Origin: Microcosmobacter sp040493455
GTDB lineage: Bacteria; Bacteroidota; Bacteroidia; Flavobacteriales; Flavobacteriaceae
Length of the DNA stretch: 64,000 bases
Assembly: GCF_040493455.1 (NCBI RefSeq)
Contig: NZ_JANFDA010000002.1
Span: forward strand, 310,001 to 374,000
Reading direction: 5' to 3'
A program made the translations under genes and the position numbers. Position 1 is the first letter of the stretch; each line of letters opens with the position of its first letter. This document shows positions 43,661 to 51,453 of the stretch, in pieces. The notes under the pieces were generated by a model, which worked only from the letters and a program-made list of their open reading frames with translations, was not told the DNA's origin and searched no databases.

Positions 43661-43781
43661 TCATCCTGAACTTGATTCAGGATCTCATTATCTTGGATTC
43701 CACATGAGCACTGAGTGGAGTCGGAGTGCCTACAGAGTGATACTCAGTTTATATTTAGCAACACTTCGACTCCGCTCAGTG
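43661..43781. repeat. Compound intergenic inverted repeats
   Basis: A hairpin ATCCTGAA/TTCAGGAT lies at 43663-43683. A second inverted repeat has arms 43709-43728 (CACTGAGTGGAGTCGGAGTG) and 43762-43781, with two mismatches. The interior has no gene. Confidence 0.8.
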
Positions 43782-43842
43782 TCCAACAATAAGTGTCCAA
43801 AAAGAATGCTAATAGTCATCCAAGAATCAGTAACTTTGTAGT

Positions 43843-43935
43843 ATGCTTGGATTTATCATTTGGATCATAATTTCTATACTCTTTGCACTAGCTGCTGAGT
43901 ATTATGACAATAAGGAAATGTATAAAGATGATTAG
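43843..43935 (+). CDS. Candidate 30-residue membrane miniprotein
   Basis: An ATG at 43843 opens a 30-codon frame to TAG at 43935. The product is MLGFIIWIIISILFALAAEY then a polar DNKEMYKDD tail: a single transmembrane helix with an acidic end. It lies 15 bp ahead of the acetyltransferase gene on the same strand, close enough to be co-transcribed and coupled. No homologue is known to me. Confidence 0.45.
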   Translation: MLGFIIWIIISILFALAAEYYDNKEMYKDD

Positions 43936-43950
43936 TTCTTTTTTAACCTC

Positions 43951-44526
43951 ATGAAAGTACCAACCTTAGAAAACGAATACGTAAAACTAACCTTACTCGA
44001 TCTCAGCAATTATGAGCATTTGATTCCTATTGCGCAGCAAGAGAATCTCATCCAGTATTCACCAAGCAAAATAGATACACCTGAAGATTTAAAAGCCTAT
44101 GTACAAACGGCTGTCGATGGGTATTATCACAAAACTACGATTCCGTTTATCATCTATGATAAGACAAAAGAAGCCTATGCTGGTAGCTCGAGATTTGGGC
44201 TGATCAACTGGAAAAACAAAGTTCTACATATTGGCTGGACCTGGATTGGTAAAGAGTTTCAAGGCAGTGGCATCAACAAACACATGAAGTTTTTGATGCT
44301 GCAATATGCGTTTGAAACCTTAGACTTTGATAAGGTTGAATTCCGAATTGATGAGCGCAATGGTCGCTCACGTAAAGCTGTCGAAAAGATTGGTGGCACA
44401 CTTGAAGGCATACTACGAAAAGATACCTTAATGCAAGATGGCTTCAAACGTTCTACCTGTTGCTATGGCATTTTGAAAGAAGAGTGGCCAAATATCAAAG
44501 CGACAATCTTTTCAAGCTTTAAATAA
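43951..44526 (+). CDS. GNAT N-acetyltransferase (RimJ/RimL type)
   Basis: A 191-residue acetyltransferase. Recognisable parts are the N-terminal strand ENEYVKLTLLDLSNYEHLIPI (7-27), GWTWIGKEFQGSGINKHMKFLMLQYAFETL (90-119), which holds the acetyl-CoA pyrophosphate-binding loop in a modified form (QGSGIN), and RIDERNGRSRKAVEKIGGTLEG (132-153). The substrate is unknown. Small miniprotein ORF 15 bp upstream; a hairpin overlaps its stop codon. Confidence 0.87.
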   Translation: MKVPTLENEYVKLTLLDLSNYEHLIPIAQQENLIQYSPSKIDTPEDLKAYVQTAVDGYYHKTTIPFIIYDKTKEAYAGSSRFGLINWKNKVLHIGWTWIGKEFQGSGINKHMKFLMLQYAFETLDFDKVEFRIDERNGRSRKAVEKIGGTLEGILRKDTLMQDGFKRSTCCYGILKEEWPNIKATIFSSFK

Positions 44527-44553
44527 GCAACCCAATAGCTAATCAGGTTGCTT
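44525..44553. terminator. Hairpin between convergent genes
   Basis: AAGCAACC (44525-44532) pairs with GGTTGCTT (44546-44553) across a 13-base loop. There is no long T-run, so termination is likely but weak. Confidence 0.5.
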
Positions 44554-44565
44554 AAATAATATCTT

Positions 44566-45309
44566 CTAATTTCTACCAGCTATCACGCCACCATCAGTAT
44601 CCCAAATGGCTCCTGTAACCCAAGACGCCTGATCCGAAAGCAAAAACGTGATGCTATTTGCGACATCATCTGGTGTACCATTTCGTCCTATTGGGTGAAA
44701 ATTATGAAAGCCTTCTAAAGCTTCTTCCGCTGCAGCTTCATTTCCAAATACGCTATGATATACAGGTGTATTCACCACAGCAGGCGATACTGCATTCACA
44801 CGAATGTTATACTCAGCCAATTCCATCGCTAAATGTTGTGTTAGTGAATGTAATCCTGCTTTCTGCATGGAGTATGCGGACGATGGTGTTGCTTTCACAG
44901 CTTGCTTTGCCCACATCGAACCAACATTAACAATGGAACCGCCTTTCGCTGTCATCTTCTTAGCAACAGCTTGCGTTAAGAAGAAGAACCCTCTGTTTAA
45001 ATCCAAATACGAATTATAGTCTGCTTCTGTATGGTCTAAAAAGGACTTTGGTCCAAAAATACCTGAAGCATTGACTAAATAATCAATAGACTCTAGATTG
45101 GATAAGGTACTGATTAAAGCATCCAAATCTTGCTTATTGGTAATGTCCGCATTATGCTTTACCAAATTGTCATGGTCTTGAACCTTTCCAGTATTACGAC
45201 CTACAATGTGTACTGTAGCACCTTCGTCTAATAGTTGCTTGGTTGTTGCCCAACCAATTCCGCTTGTCCCTCCTACGATTAAAGCGGTTTTGTTTTTAAA
45301 ATCTCTCAT
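44566..45309 (-). CDS. SDR-family oxidoreductase, TetR-regulated
   Basis: Classical SDR of 247 residues. GGTSGIG (13-19) binds the cofactor, NASG (about 83) follows, the catalytic set is S (in NVGSMW), Y (SAYSMQK) and K, and the C-terminal GAIWDTDGG is typical of FabG-like enzymes. No substrate can be named. Its promoter region contains a perfect 8+2+8 palindrome that also occurs in front of the neighbouring tetR, so the gene is most likely repressed by that regulator and induced by a small ligand. Confidence 0.9.
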   Translation of the reverse strand: MRDFKNKTALIVGGTSGIGWATTKQLLDEGATVHIVGRNTGKVQDHDNLVKHNADITNKQDLDALISTLSNLESIDYLVNASGIFGPKSFLDHTEADYNSYLDLNRGFFFLTQAVAKKMTAKGGSIVNVGSMWAKQAVKATPSSAYSMQKAGLHSLTQHLAMELAEYNIRVNAVSPAVVNTPVYHSVFGNEAAAEEALEGFHNFHPIGRNGTPDDVANSITFLLSDQASWVTGAIWDTDGGVIAGRN

Positions 45310-45334
45310 CTTGTTGTGTATTAAAATTAAATAT

Positions 45335-45352
45335 AGACAGACAAGTCTGTCT
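45335..45352. promoter_or_regulatory. TetR-type operator upstream of the SDR gene
   Basis: AGACAGAC-AA-GTCTGTCT, a perfect 18-bp palindrome. It lies 26 bp upstream of the SDR start codon. The 16-bp core ACAGACAAGTCTGTCT is identical to the site in front of the tetR gene. Confidence 0.85.
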
Positions 45353-45370
45353 TTTTATGTTTAAAATTTT

Positions 45371-45925
45371 TTAAACTATGATTTTACTCGCAATAGATCT
45401 TGCTTCAGTAATTGGCCATTCTTGTTGGTGTAAGTAACTCTCGGCTACAGCACCTTCATATAGTACGTATAATTGTCTGGCTATTGCTTTGGTGTTGTCA
45501 ATCTCTAAATTGTCCTCTACAAAGCTTTCTATCAACTGAATAAAATTTTCTTTTTGCTTTTGAATCTCTATGCGTATCGTTGCCTTATCCTTTGGAATTT
45601 CTGAAGCAGTCCGTATACACCAACAGCCATTGAAATCACTGTCTTTAAAAAAGGCTTTCAGAAAATCGAAGATACCTAAAACCCGACCACTACCCTTCCG
45701 TTTTGCGTTACAAAACTCAGCAATATCATTTAGGAACGTATCATTCTTGTATTGTAGATACGCTAGGCAAACCTCTTCTTTAGATTTGAAATGGTTGTAT
45801 AGCGTCGCCTTCGCAATGCCAGCTTCTGCAATGATCTCATTAATACCAGTAAGGTTGTAACCGTTCTTGTAGAATAGTTGCGATGCCGTTTTAACGATAT
45901 GATCTTTTATTTCTGAATGTTTCAC
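45371..45925 (-). CDS. TetR/AcrR-family transcriptional regulator
   Basis: A 184-residue repressor if started from the GTG at 45925; the frame is open to a TTG at 45961, but that stretch overlaps its operator and promoter. The N-terminal helix-turn-helix is clear: NLTGINEIIAEAGIAKATLYNHFKSKEEVCLAYL (21-54 from the GTG). The ligand-binding C-terminus has the YLHQQEW segment. A TATATTTG box ends 4 bp before the GTG, so the mRNA may be leaderless. An operator overlaps its -33 region, which predicts autorepression. Confidence 0.88.
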   Translation of the reverse strand: MKHSEIKDHIVKTASQLFYKNGYNLTGINEIIAEAGIAKATLYNHFKSKEEVCLAYLQYKNDTFLNDIAEFCNAKRKGSGRVLGIFDFLKAFFKDSDFNGCWCIRTASEIPKDKATIRIEIQKQKENFIQLIESFVEDNLEIDNTKAIARQLYVLYEGAVAESYLHQQEWPITEARSIASKIIV

Positions 45926-45951
45926 ATTGCAAATATAAAAGATAATTTTAA

Positions 45952-45969
45952 AAACAGACAAGTCTGTCT
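45952..45969. promoter_or_regulatory. TetR-type operator overlapping the tetR promoter
   Basis: ACAGACAAGTCTGTCT at 45954-45969 equals the core of the site at 45335. On the minus strand its central TTG (complement of 45959-45961) is 21 bp from TATATTTG (complement of 45930-45937), so the operator covers the -33 element. Confidence 0.85.
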
Positions 45970-46000
45970 GTTTTTATATTGAATTTAACAATCCAAAAAT

Positions 46001-46324
46001 CTACGCAGGATGTTGTAGGGTCTTATTCTTTTCTTTTAAAATCGCCAATTGCTTTTCTAAAAAGGTAATGGCTTTCTCTGCTTTATAGCTTGCTTTAGAT
46101 TTAAATTCGCTAAATTCTTCTTTGAATTTTTCTTTACCAGAACTCGCTGCTTTAGACACATCCTCTTTGACTTCGGTAAAGTCGCTTACTAACTTATCTT
46201 TAACAGCGACACCTTCTTTCTTAAGTTTTTTTCTTGTTTCGCTGCCTTTATCTGGGGCTAGCAACACACCTGCTGCTGCGCCTATTAATGCGCCTAAAAC
46301 CAAAGCGCCTTTATACTGAATCAT
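46001..46324 (-). CDS. YtxH domain protein
   Basis: A 107-residue protein with one N-terminal Gly/Ala-rich helix (ALVLGALIGAAAGVLLAP, 6-23), the YtxH signature, followed by LAPDKGSETRKKLKKEG and a long charged coiled-coil to the end. YtxH proteins are small, general stress-associated membrane proteins; exact role unknown. It lies upstream of tetR on the same strand but separated by 39 bp and an operator, so it is probably a separate unit. Confidence 0.85.
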   Translation of the reverse strand: MIQYKGALVLGALIGAAAGVLLAPDKGSETRKKLKKEGVAVKDKLVSDFTEVKEDVSKAASSGKEKFKEEFSEFKSKASYKAEKAITFLEKQLAILKEKNKTLQHPA

Positions 46325-46432
46325 CTCATTTTATGTTTAAGTTCAACTTCTCTAAATAATAGGTAGCAAAAGCCTGCACTTTGTTACACATAGAAAGATA
46401 TTTCATACCTTAGAAACTTATAACTAACCTCC

Positions 46433-47251
46433 ATGTCACAACAAGAATCTAATGCCTATATCTTAGGTACCGAAACTGCCGAACTCCATCGATTGGGCTT
46501 ACAACACCAAGTATGGTCTAGCGAAGCGATTAAAGGTTGGGAACTGGCTGGGTTTACCGCTGGACAAACCCTATTGGATTTGGGCTGCGGTCCTGGATTC
46601 TGCACTACGGAATTAGCCTATATCGTCGGGCAACATGGCAAAGTGATTGGTGTCGATAAATCGGAATACTATATTGACTTTCTCAACAGGGTTACGGAAC
46701 AGTTTAGTTTGAATATCGAAACGCAATGTTGTGATTTTGATGACATGCAATTAGCCAACAATAGCCTCGATGGCGTCTATGATCGTTGGGCTTTGGCATG
46801 GATCCCAAACCCAAAAGATGTGTTGACCAAACTCCATAAAGCTTTAAAGGTTGGTGGTACTGTGGTCACCCAAGAATACTTTGATTGGTCCACACTACAA
46901 ACCGAACCGCGTATCCCAGCTTTAGATAAAGCCATTGCAGCAGCTTTGCAAAGTTTTAGAGAGCAGAATGGCAATATCGATGTTGGGCGCAACTTACCCA
47001 TCTATTTTGAAGACTGTGGTTACGAAGTTATTGGCACACGACCATTGACCAAAATGGCAACACCACAAGAGTTTACATGGCATTGGCCAAAAAGCTTTTT
47101 TCATATTTACTTTCCTAAGTTGGTGGATGCTGGTTATCTCACCCATCAAGAGGTTGACGAGGCTTTAGCGGCTTTTGCAGACTTAGAACAAATGCAAGGA
47201 GCAACCATTTTTACACCAGCAATGCGTGAGGTGATTGCGAGGAAAAAATAA
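46433..47251 (+). CDS. Class I SAM-dependent methyltransferase
   Basis: A 272-residue enzyme. The SAM-binding motif LLDLGCGPGFCT (48-59) is followed by IGVDKSEYYIDFLNRV and GVYDRWALAWIPNPKDVLTKLHKALKVGG (about 113-141), the usual methyltransferase_11/25 layout. The C-terminal part has FHIYFPKLVDAGYL and is not informative for substrate. The gene stands alone between YtxH and the TIR locus. A/T content and codon use look like its neighbours. Confidence 0.87.
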   Translation: MSQQESNAYILGTETAELHRLGLQHQVWSSEAIKGWELAGFTAGQTLLDLGCGPGFCTTELAYIVGQHGKVIGVDKSEYYIDFLNRVTEQFSLNIETQCCDFDDMQLANNSLDGVYDRWALAWIPNPKDVLTKLHKALKVGGTVVTQEYFDWSTLQTEPRIPALDKAIAAALQSFREQNGNIDVGRNLPIYFEDCGYEVIGTRPLTKMATPQEFTWHWPKSFFHIYFPKLVDAGYLTHQEVDEALAAFADLEQMQGATIFTPAMREVIARKK

Positions 47252-47282
47252 AGTCTTGAAAATTCTGATTTCCAAGAGGTAT

Positions 47283-47348
47283 GCTTAACGGCTGGCGCAA
47301 ACGTAAGTGAGCGCGTAGCCTTACTTGTCGTTTTGCACTTTGTTATGC
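47283..47348 (-). repeat. attC-like hairpin overlapping the TIR stop codon
   Basis: Outer boxes on the minus strand are GCATAAC (47348-47342) and GTTAAGC (47289-47283); the latter fits GTTRRRY exactly and the former RYYYAAC with one mismatch. Inside, GCAAACGTAAGT and ACTTGTCGTTTTGC pair with bulged bases, as in integron attC sites. The TIR gene stop lies within it and reads in the same orientation, as in gene cassettes. No integrase is in the window. Confidence 0.42.
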
Positions 47349-47653
47349 ACAGATTTTATTATTCTTTTCATATTTTTTGGATTAGCAAAGTGAATAGGTA
47401 AAGACAATTCTTGTGCTAATAGAATTTCTTTTTTTACCCATTTTGATTCAAAGACCTTTTTCGAACTTAACAAAAGTAAAATATCACTACTCTCAATTTC
47501 TTTTTTTATTCGACTTTGCGGATTAGAATCGTTATTGTGCAATTTGTCTATAAATAAGACTAAATTATTTAGATGGTTTAAACTATTTATATCCCTTAAT
47601 AAAGATTCTTTTATTTCACCATCCCTCATTGTATAACTAATAAAAATTTTCAT
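47321..47653 (-). CDS. TIR-domain protein
   Basis: A 110-residue minimal TIR domain. Box 1 is IFISYTMRDGE at the N-terminus, box 2 lies near VLFIDKLHNND, and box 3 is SKWVKKEI with the catalytic Glu of NAD-cleaving TIRs (E76 from this start). Bacterial TIRs of this kind consume NAD+ or make cADPR-type signals in immunity. The ATG at 47653 overlaps the upstream stop in an ATGA; an alternative ATG is 2 codons earlier. The C-terminus is encoded inside an attC-like hairpin. No sensor domain is fused. Confidence 0.8.
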   Translation of the reverse strand: MKIFISYTMRDGEIKESLLRDINSLNHLNNLVLFIDKLHNNDSNPQSRIKKEIESSDILLLLSSKKVFESKWVKKEILLAQELSLPIHFANPKNMKRIIKSVHNKVQNDK

Positions 47654-48105
47654 ATCCATTCCATTTTGTATACAATAAAGAGAGTCAAGTCTCCCAATAA
47701 CAAGATGTAATAGAGCAACATTGAATAATTAAATATTGAACGGTAAATTCTCTTATCATTGTTTCTTTCAATTTCAAGCACATAACCTATTGGAGTTATA
47801 ATTGTATCATTTAGATTTCTGTTTCGTATTTCATTTAGCTTGCCATTGATTATTCCTCTTAACCTTTCTTGATAGAAATAACTAGAAGCATCAAGTCCCC
47901 AGAAAAATAAGGGGATAAAAAATCCAGCTACAAAAAACGAAAGATCTAAAGAGTTGTCGTTGAACTTTGCCAATAATGTACAGGTAGCAATTAGAAGTGT
48001 AACGCATATCTTTTTGATGTTCGAGCAATTTCTACTAAACTCAATTGTTGCAGCATGAAGTTGGTCAATTACTTTCCAATCTATTTGGTCTTTAATTTCT
48101 GACAT
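47650..48105 (-). CDS. Three-helix membrane protein coupled to the TIR gene
   Basis: A 151-residue protein: a cytoplasmic amphipathic helix (1-30), a transmembrane helix at about 33-47, a second at 54-74 (LSFFVAGFFIPLFFWG), a cytoplasmic charged region with LRGIINGKLNEIRNR, then a third helix at 126-147. It has no motif that I can name. Its TGA overlaps the TIR ATG, so the two are made together and likely form one complex. A sensor or membrane-anchoring partner for the TIR is a plausible inference. Confidence 0.72.
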   Translation of the reverse strand: MSEIKDQIDWKVIDQLHAATIEFSRNCSNIKKICVTLLIATCTLLAKFNDNSLDLSFFVAGFFIPLFFWGLDASSYFYQERLRGIINGKLNEIRNRNLNDTIITPIGYVLEIERNNDKRIYRSIFNYSMLLYYILLLGDLTLFIVYKMEWI

Positions 48106-48145
48106 TTCATTTTGTTTTATTTATGTATAATGCTCAAATAAAAAA

Positions 48146-48177
48146 CGTTTTAATGTTTGTTTATCGAACGTTAAACG
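48146..48177. other. Hairpin upstream of the TIR operon
   Basis: CGTTTTAATGTTTG pairs imperfectly with CGAACGTTAAACG. It sits 41-72 bp ahead of the first TIR-operon start codon. It may be an operator or part of a decayed recombination site. Confidence 0.4.
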
Positions 48178-48297
48178 AAGTTAGGTTTTATTCAATAGCT
48201 TACTAAATTGAGTATAAGATATAAGATATTATTAACAAAGATGATTGCGAAGAAGCTTGAGAGAACTAAATAATCTATAAATCGTTTGTAATATTTT

Positions 48298-49263
48298 CTA
48301 CAACCTTTCAAATTCGATATCTATATCTTCAATTTTAATTTTTCCAGATAATGGTTCGGAGTTATCTGCGTAAACAACCCAATTTATTTCTCTATCGTAG
48401 TAATCTCTATAATAATGGTGTAAAAATGGTAAATCATTATCAATGCGTAAAGTTCTTGTTGGAAGAATAGGCTCATATCTAAACGGTCCGTATTTTTCTT
48501 TATGATAAGGGTAATTGCCTTCTATTCCCATAAAATCACGGACTTTATTATCCAATAGGAACTCTGCATTCTTTTCTCTGTCTCCGTATTCAAAATTATC
48601 AAGTAATATTACTTCAGGAATCTTGATAACACAATTTATATAATTTGCATATACCTTTCCAATATTTTTTGCATAAACTTTTAATATGTAATCTGTTGTT
48701 ATCATATCATTTTTGGGACCAACTCCTGGTATATTTAAGCCTTCATTCATATTTTGTGAACGTATAAGAATTTTAAATAAAAGATCTATTTTCGGTGTTT
48801 TTATTCTATTGATCACATCTCGAATTTCATAATCGTGCATTGGAATAGAATTGAAATTGTGCCTCTTGTAATACTTTTTGTCTAAAGCCTGATGAGCAGT
48901 AGTACTTTGCGGAATTTCTATGAGATAGACTACTTTACTATTTTCTTCATCAATCATAATAGGATGAATTATTACGCCTTCAATTTTCGGTCTTATACTA
49001 TCCTGAATTTTTTGTTCTAACCATTCTCTATCAACAACATTTCTGTCAATAGGATCTATGCGTTCAGGCAAATGTTCTTGTTCAATAATTCCATAGATTA
49101 ATGTGCCTCCATTAGCATTCGCAAAAGCAGAAACATCTTTGGAAATCTCATTCATTTTTTTTTGATTACCTCTATCTAAAGACTGAGAGGATTTATATTC
49201 AAGATTCAAACTTTCTTCCTTCTTGTCACTTATTAATTTCTCTAAATATTGTTGATTATACAT
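48298..49263 (-). CDS. AlbA_2/Schlafen-type DNA- or RNA-binding protein
   Basis: A 321-residue protein. Residues about 12-125 form an AlbA_2 (divergent AAA-4, Schlafen-core) domain: EYKSSQSLDRGNQ, then MNEISKDVSAFANANGGTLIYGI, then HPIMIDEENSKVVYLIEIPQS. In Schlafens this core includes a nuclease. The C-terminal 190 residues are beta-rich and unlike known partners (PKIDLLFKILIRSQNMNEGL...). It lies upstream of the TIR pair on the same strand with a 192-bp gap. A defence or stress role is inference. Confidence 0.8.
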   Translation of the reverse strand: MYNQQYLEKLISDKKEESLNLEYKSSQSLDRGNQKKMNEISKDVSAFANANGGTLIYGIIEQEHLPERIDPIDRNVVDREWLEQKIQDSIRPKIEGVIIHPIMIDEENSKVVYLIEIPQSTTAHQALDKKYYKRHNFNSIPMHDYEIRDVINRIKTPKIDLLFKILIRSQNMNEGLNIPGVGPKNDMITTDYILKVYAKNIGKVYANYINCVIKIPEVILLDNFEYGDREKNAEFLLDNKVRDFMGIEGNYPYHKEKYGPFRYEPILPTRTLRIDNDLPFLHHYYRDYYDREINWVVYADNSEPLSGKIKIEDIDIEFERL

Positions 49264-49399
49264 TCATCAATTTTTTCAAGTTTCATTTAATGATTGATTA
49301 AAAAAACCTTCAATTATTATTCATCTAATTTACAACTAAATTAACTTTTAAAACTTCCTTATTAACCTCATAACATCCTAACTTATAAACAATTATCAA

Positions 49400-49455
49400 T
49401 AAAAAAACACCCAAGCCAGATCTTTCAATCTTAAACTTAGGTGTGGTCTTCCTTA
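49400..49455 (-). terminator. Terminator of the sterol-desaturase-like gene
   Basis: On the minus strand CACACCTAAG and CTTGGGTGT pair with one mismatch around an inner AGAT/ATCT stem, and seven Ts follow (complement of 49401-49407). It lies downstream of the gene at 49468. Confidence 0.65.
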
Positions 49456-49467
49456 TAAACACAAAAC

Positions 49468-50334
49468 TTATGGAAGGATATCTTTGGTTTTTGGTTTCCA
49501 GCCGGGTGGTTTTACCAAATAGCCCCAAGCGTCTTTAAAGCTTTTGGCTTTTCGTAAATCCTTAAAAATATTGACGTATTCTATAAAATGTACCTTAATA
49601 GGATTGATGGTATTGATTTGCTTTGTGAGTCCATAGGTTGGTCTGTGTTGCTCTTCTTGGAAGGTCCCAAACATACGATCCCATATACAGAATATGGCGC
49701 CATAGTTTTTATCGAGATAAATGCGATCCGAGCCATGATGCACACGATGCTGTGATGGCGTTACAAATATCTTTTCAAACCAGCCGAGCTTGCCAATGAT
49801 TTCGGTATGTAACCAAAACTGATAGGTCAGCATCAACAAAATAGACAATAGCACCACATAAGGATGAAAGCCAACCAAAACTGCTGGGATGTAAAATATC
49901 CATGCGATAAACGAGTCTATAAAAGGTACTCTTAGTGCTGTGGTATAGTTGAAAATAGGGGAACTATGATGTATGCTATGGTAGCTCCAAAAGATTCGTA
50001 TTTTGTGCTCAGCGACATGGCCTAAGTAATACAAAAAATCTACGAAAATAATACAACCTATAGTCGTCCATATATTCACAGGGATGTCCCAAGGAATGAA
50101 CTTTGCCAAAAAATAGAATCCCGTTGCAAAGCCTACAACGCTTAACTTCTCTACGAGTTGCGCCACGATAAATACCGAGAAGCTTGCCCACATCTCACCA
50201 AGGCGCCACTTATTGATTTTCTTCTTATACAATTCATAACAAAACTCCACAATGGCCAATCCGATTGAAAATGTAAATATGATTAACACTACCAATCCTA
50301 TATTGTCTTCCATGTTTTGAATTAATTCTTCCAT
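49468..50334 (-). CDS. Sterol desaturase / fatty acid hydroxylase family membrane protein
   Basis: A 288-residue paralogue of the gene at 1196. The His boxes are HVAEHK (about 105-110), HSIHHSSP (119-126), HTE (176-178) and QHRVHHGSDR (194-203); the last parts match closely (PPGWKPK, IFDRMFGTF). Several membrane helices surround them. Substrate unknown; unlike the first copy, no SDR gene is adjacent. The gene has an AraC-GyrI gene upstream on the same strand, 95 bp away, and a terminator downstream. Confidence 0.88.
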   Translation of the reverse strand: MEELIQNMEDNIGLVVLIIFTFSIGLAIVEFCYELYKKKINKWRLGEMWASFSVFIVAQLVEKLSVVGFATGFYFLAKFIPWDIPVNIWTTIGCIIFVDFLYYLGHVAEHKIRIFWSYHSIHHSSPIFNYTTALRVPFIDSFIAWIFYIPAVLVGFHPYVVLLSILLMLTYQFWLHTEIIGKLGWFEKIFVTPSQHRVHHGSDRIYLDKNYGAIFCIWDRMFGTFQEEQHRPTYGLTKQINTINPIKVHFIEYVNIFKDLRKAKSFKDAWGYLVKPPGWKPKTKDILP

Positions 50335-50428
50335 ACGATTTTGTAAAACTCATTAATGCCCAGAATAATTTCTAGATGTTAGCAAAGTAATAGGATATGG
50401 AACTATGCTGTGTGTCCGTTTTGGACAA

Positions 50429-51298
50429 TTATCGTACAGGAATGTAAATCTCGGTGATTAACTCGTCTTCGGGTAAGTTTTCGTGGTGGTTTGGATAAAA
50501 CTCCAAGGTTGGAAGGTCAACTAGTTCTAGAGCGACATCTAAAATCCAAAAGGCATAAATGGATTTATAAAATTCAACGCCTTTTTCGAAAGTGCCTTTG
50601 TACATAAACTTGGCATACTTCTGTCGTTTATGGCTTCTGGTTCTGAAAAAGCCTTCAGGTTTAAAGGTCAGTGGTTGTTCTAATATCAATGCCAGATTGT
50701 ACCGAAAATTGAGCGTGTCGCTGATTTCGTTATCGTCCAAAAATTCAGTCATAAATATAGATTCTTTGGAAACAAGTTGCTTTGTAATACCATAAGTTGC
50801 CAAGCTTTCCATTGCTTTATTCACAGCTGCTTCATCTTCATAGTCGCCTCGATATTCTAAAAAGAGGTATTCAAAATCTGGTAAATATTCTATTTCATAT
50901 TGAAGCGTTTCGCGTTCAGTATCATCATCTGGCAACATGGATTGTTGCAATGTTTCTCGGATGGCTTCATTGTTATTCCGAAATGCTGAAGGCGATACTT
51001 TATACTTATTCTTGAAGGCCTTACTGAATGCTGCTCGGTCTTCAAAACCTACATCATAGGCAATATCTGAAACGTCTGCATAGGTATACTTTAGATACTG
51101 TGCCGCTTTCTCCAAACGAAGGCGTTTTATGTATTTCCCAATGGTTTCATTGTGAATGGCTTCAAAAATCCTGTTGATGTTGCGATAGGAATAATGGCAG
51201 ATGGCTTCAACCTTCTCAATGTTGATGTCCTCCTTGAAGTTTTCATCAATGTATGACAACAGTTTCTTGTAACGCTCTAACTGGGTTTTGTTTTTCAT
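50429..51298 (-). CDS. AraC-family regulator with GyrI-like ligand domain
   Basis: A 289-residue transcription factor. The N-terminal AraC domain has ENFKEDINIEKVEAICHYSYRNINRIFEAI (14-43) and DVSDIAYDVGFEDRAAFSKAFKNKYKVSPSAF (75-106). The GyrI-like ligand-binding domain starts at about 130 (YEIEYLPDFEYLFLEYRG) and ends with TEIYIPV, as in the SbmC/Rob type. It is followed on its strand by the sterol-desaturase-like gene. A paralogue lies at 54084. Confidence 0.9.
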   Translation of the reverse strand: MKNKTQLERYKKLLSYIDENFKEDINIEKVEAICHYSYRNINRIFEAIHNETIGKYIKRLRLEKAAQYLKYTYADVSDIAYDVGFEDRAAFSKAFKNKYKVSPSAFRNNNEAIRETLQQSMLPDDDTERETLQYEIEYLPDFEYLFLEYRGDYEDEAAVNKAMESLATYGITKQLVSKESIFMTEFLDDNEISDTLNFRYNLALILEQPLTFKPEGFFRTRSHKRQKYAKFMYKGTFEKGVEFYKSIYAFWILDVALELVDLPTLEFYPNHHENLPEDELITEIYIPVR

Positions 51299-51453
51299 AG
51301 CCTCTTAATCACATTAGGCAGAGATAAAGTCTTTTCAAAATAAATGATTAATCCCATCATATACAACAGTCTATTTGCATTATACTGTCTACAAGAAAAG
51401 GTGAACGACTGATGCGACCCGACTTTGGGTATAGCTTAACGTTTTTATCCCAG

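Noticed and set aside
48120..48190. Second attC site upstream of the TIR pair
   Set aside because: Only one end box (ACCTAAC) is present; no GTTRRRY partner lies at a suitable distance.
49325..49528. Separate 67-residue minus-strand ORF
   Set aside because: It overlaps the 3' end of the sterol-desaturase gene in another frame and its terminator. Composition is not protein-like.
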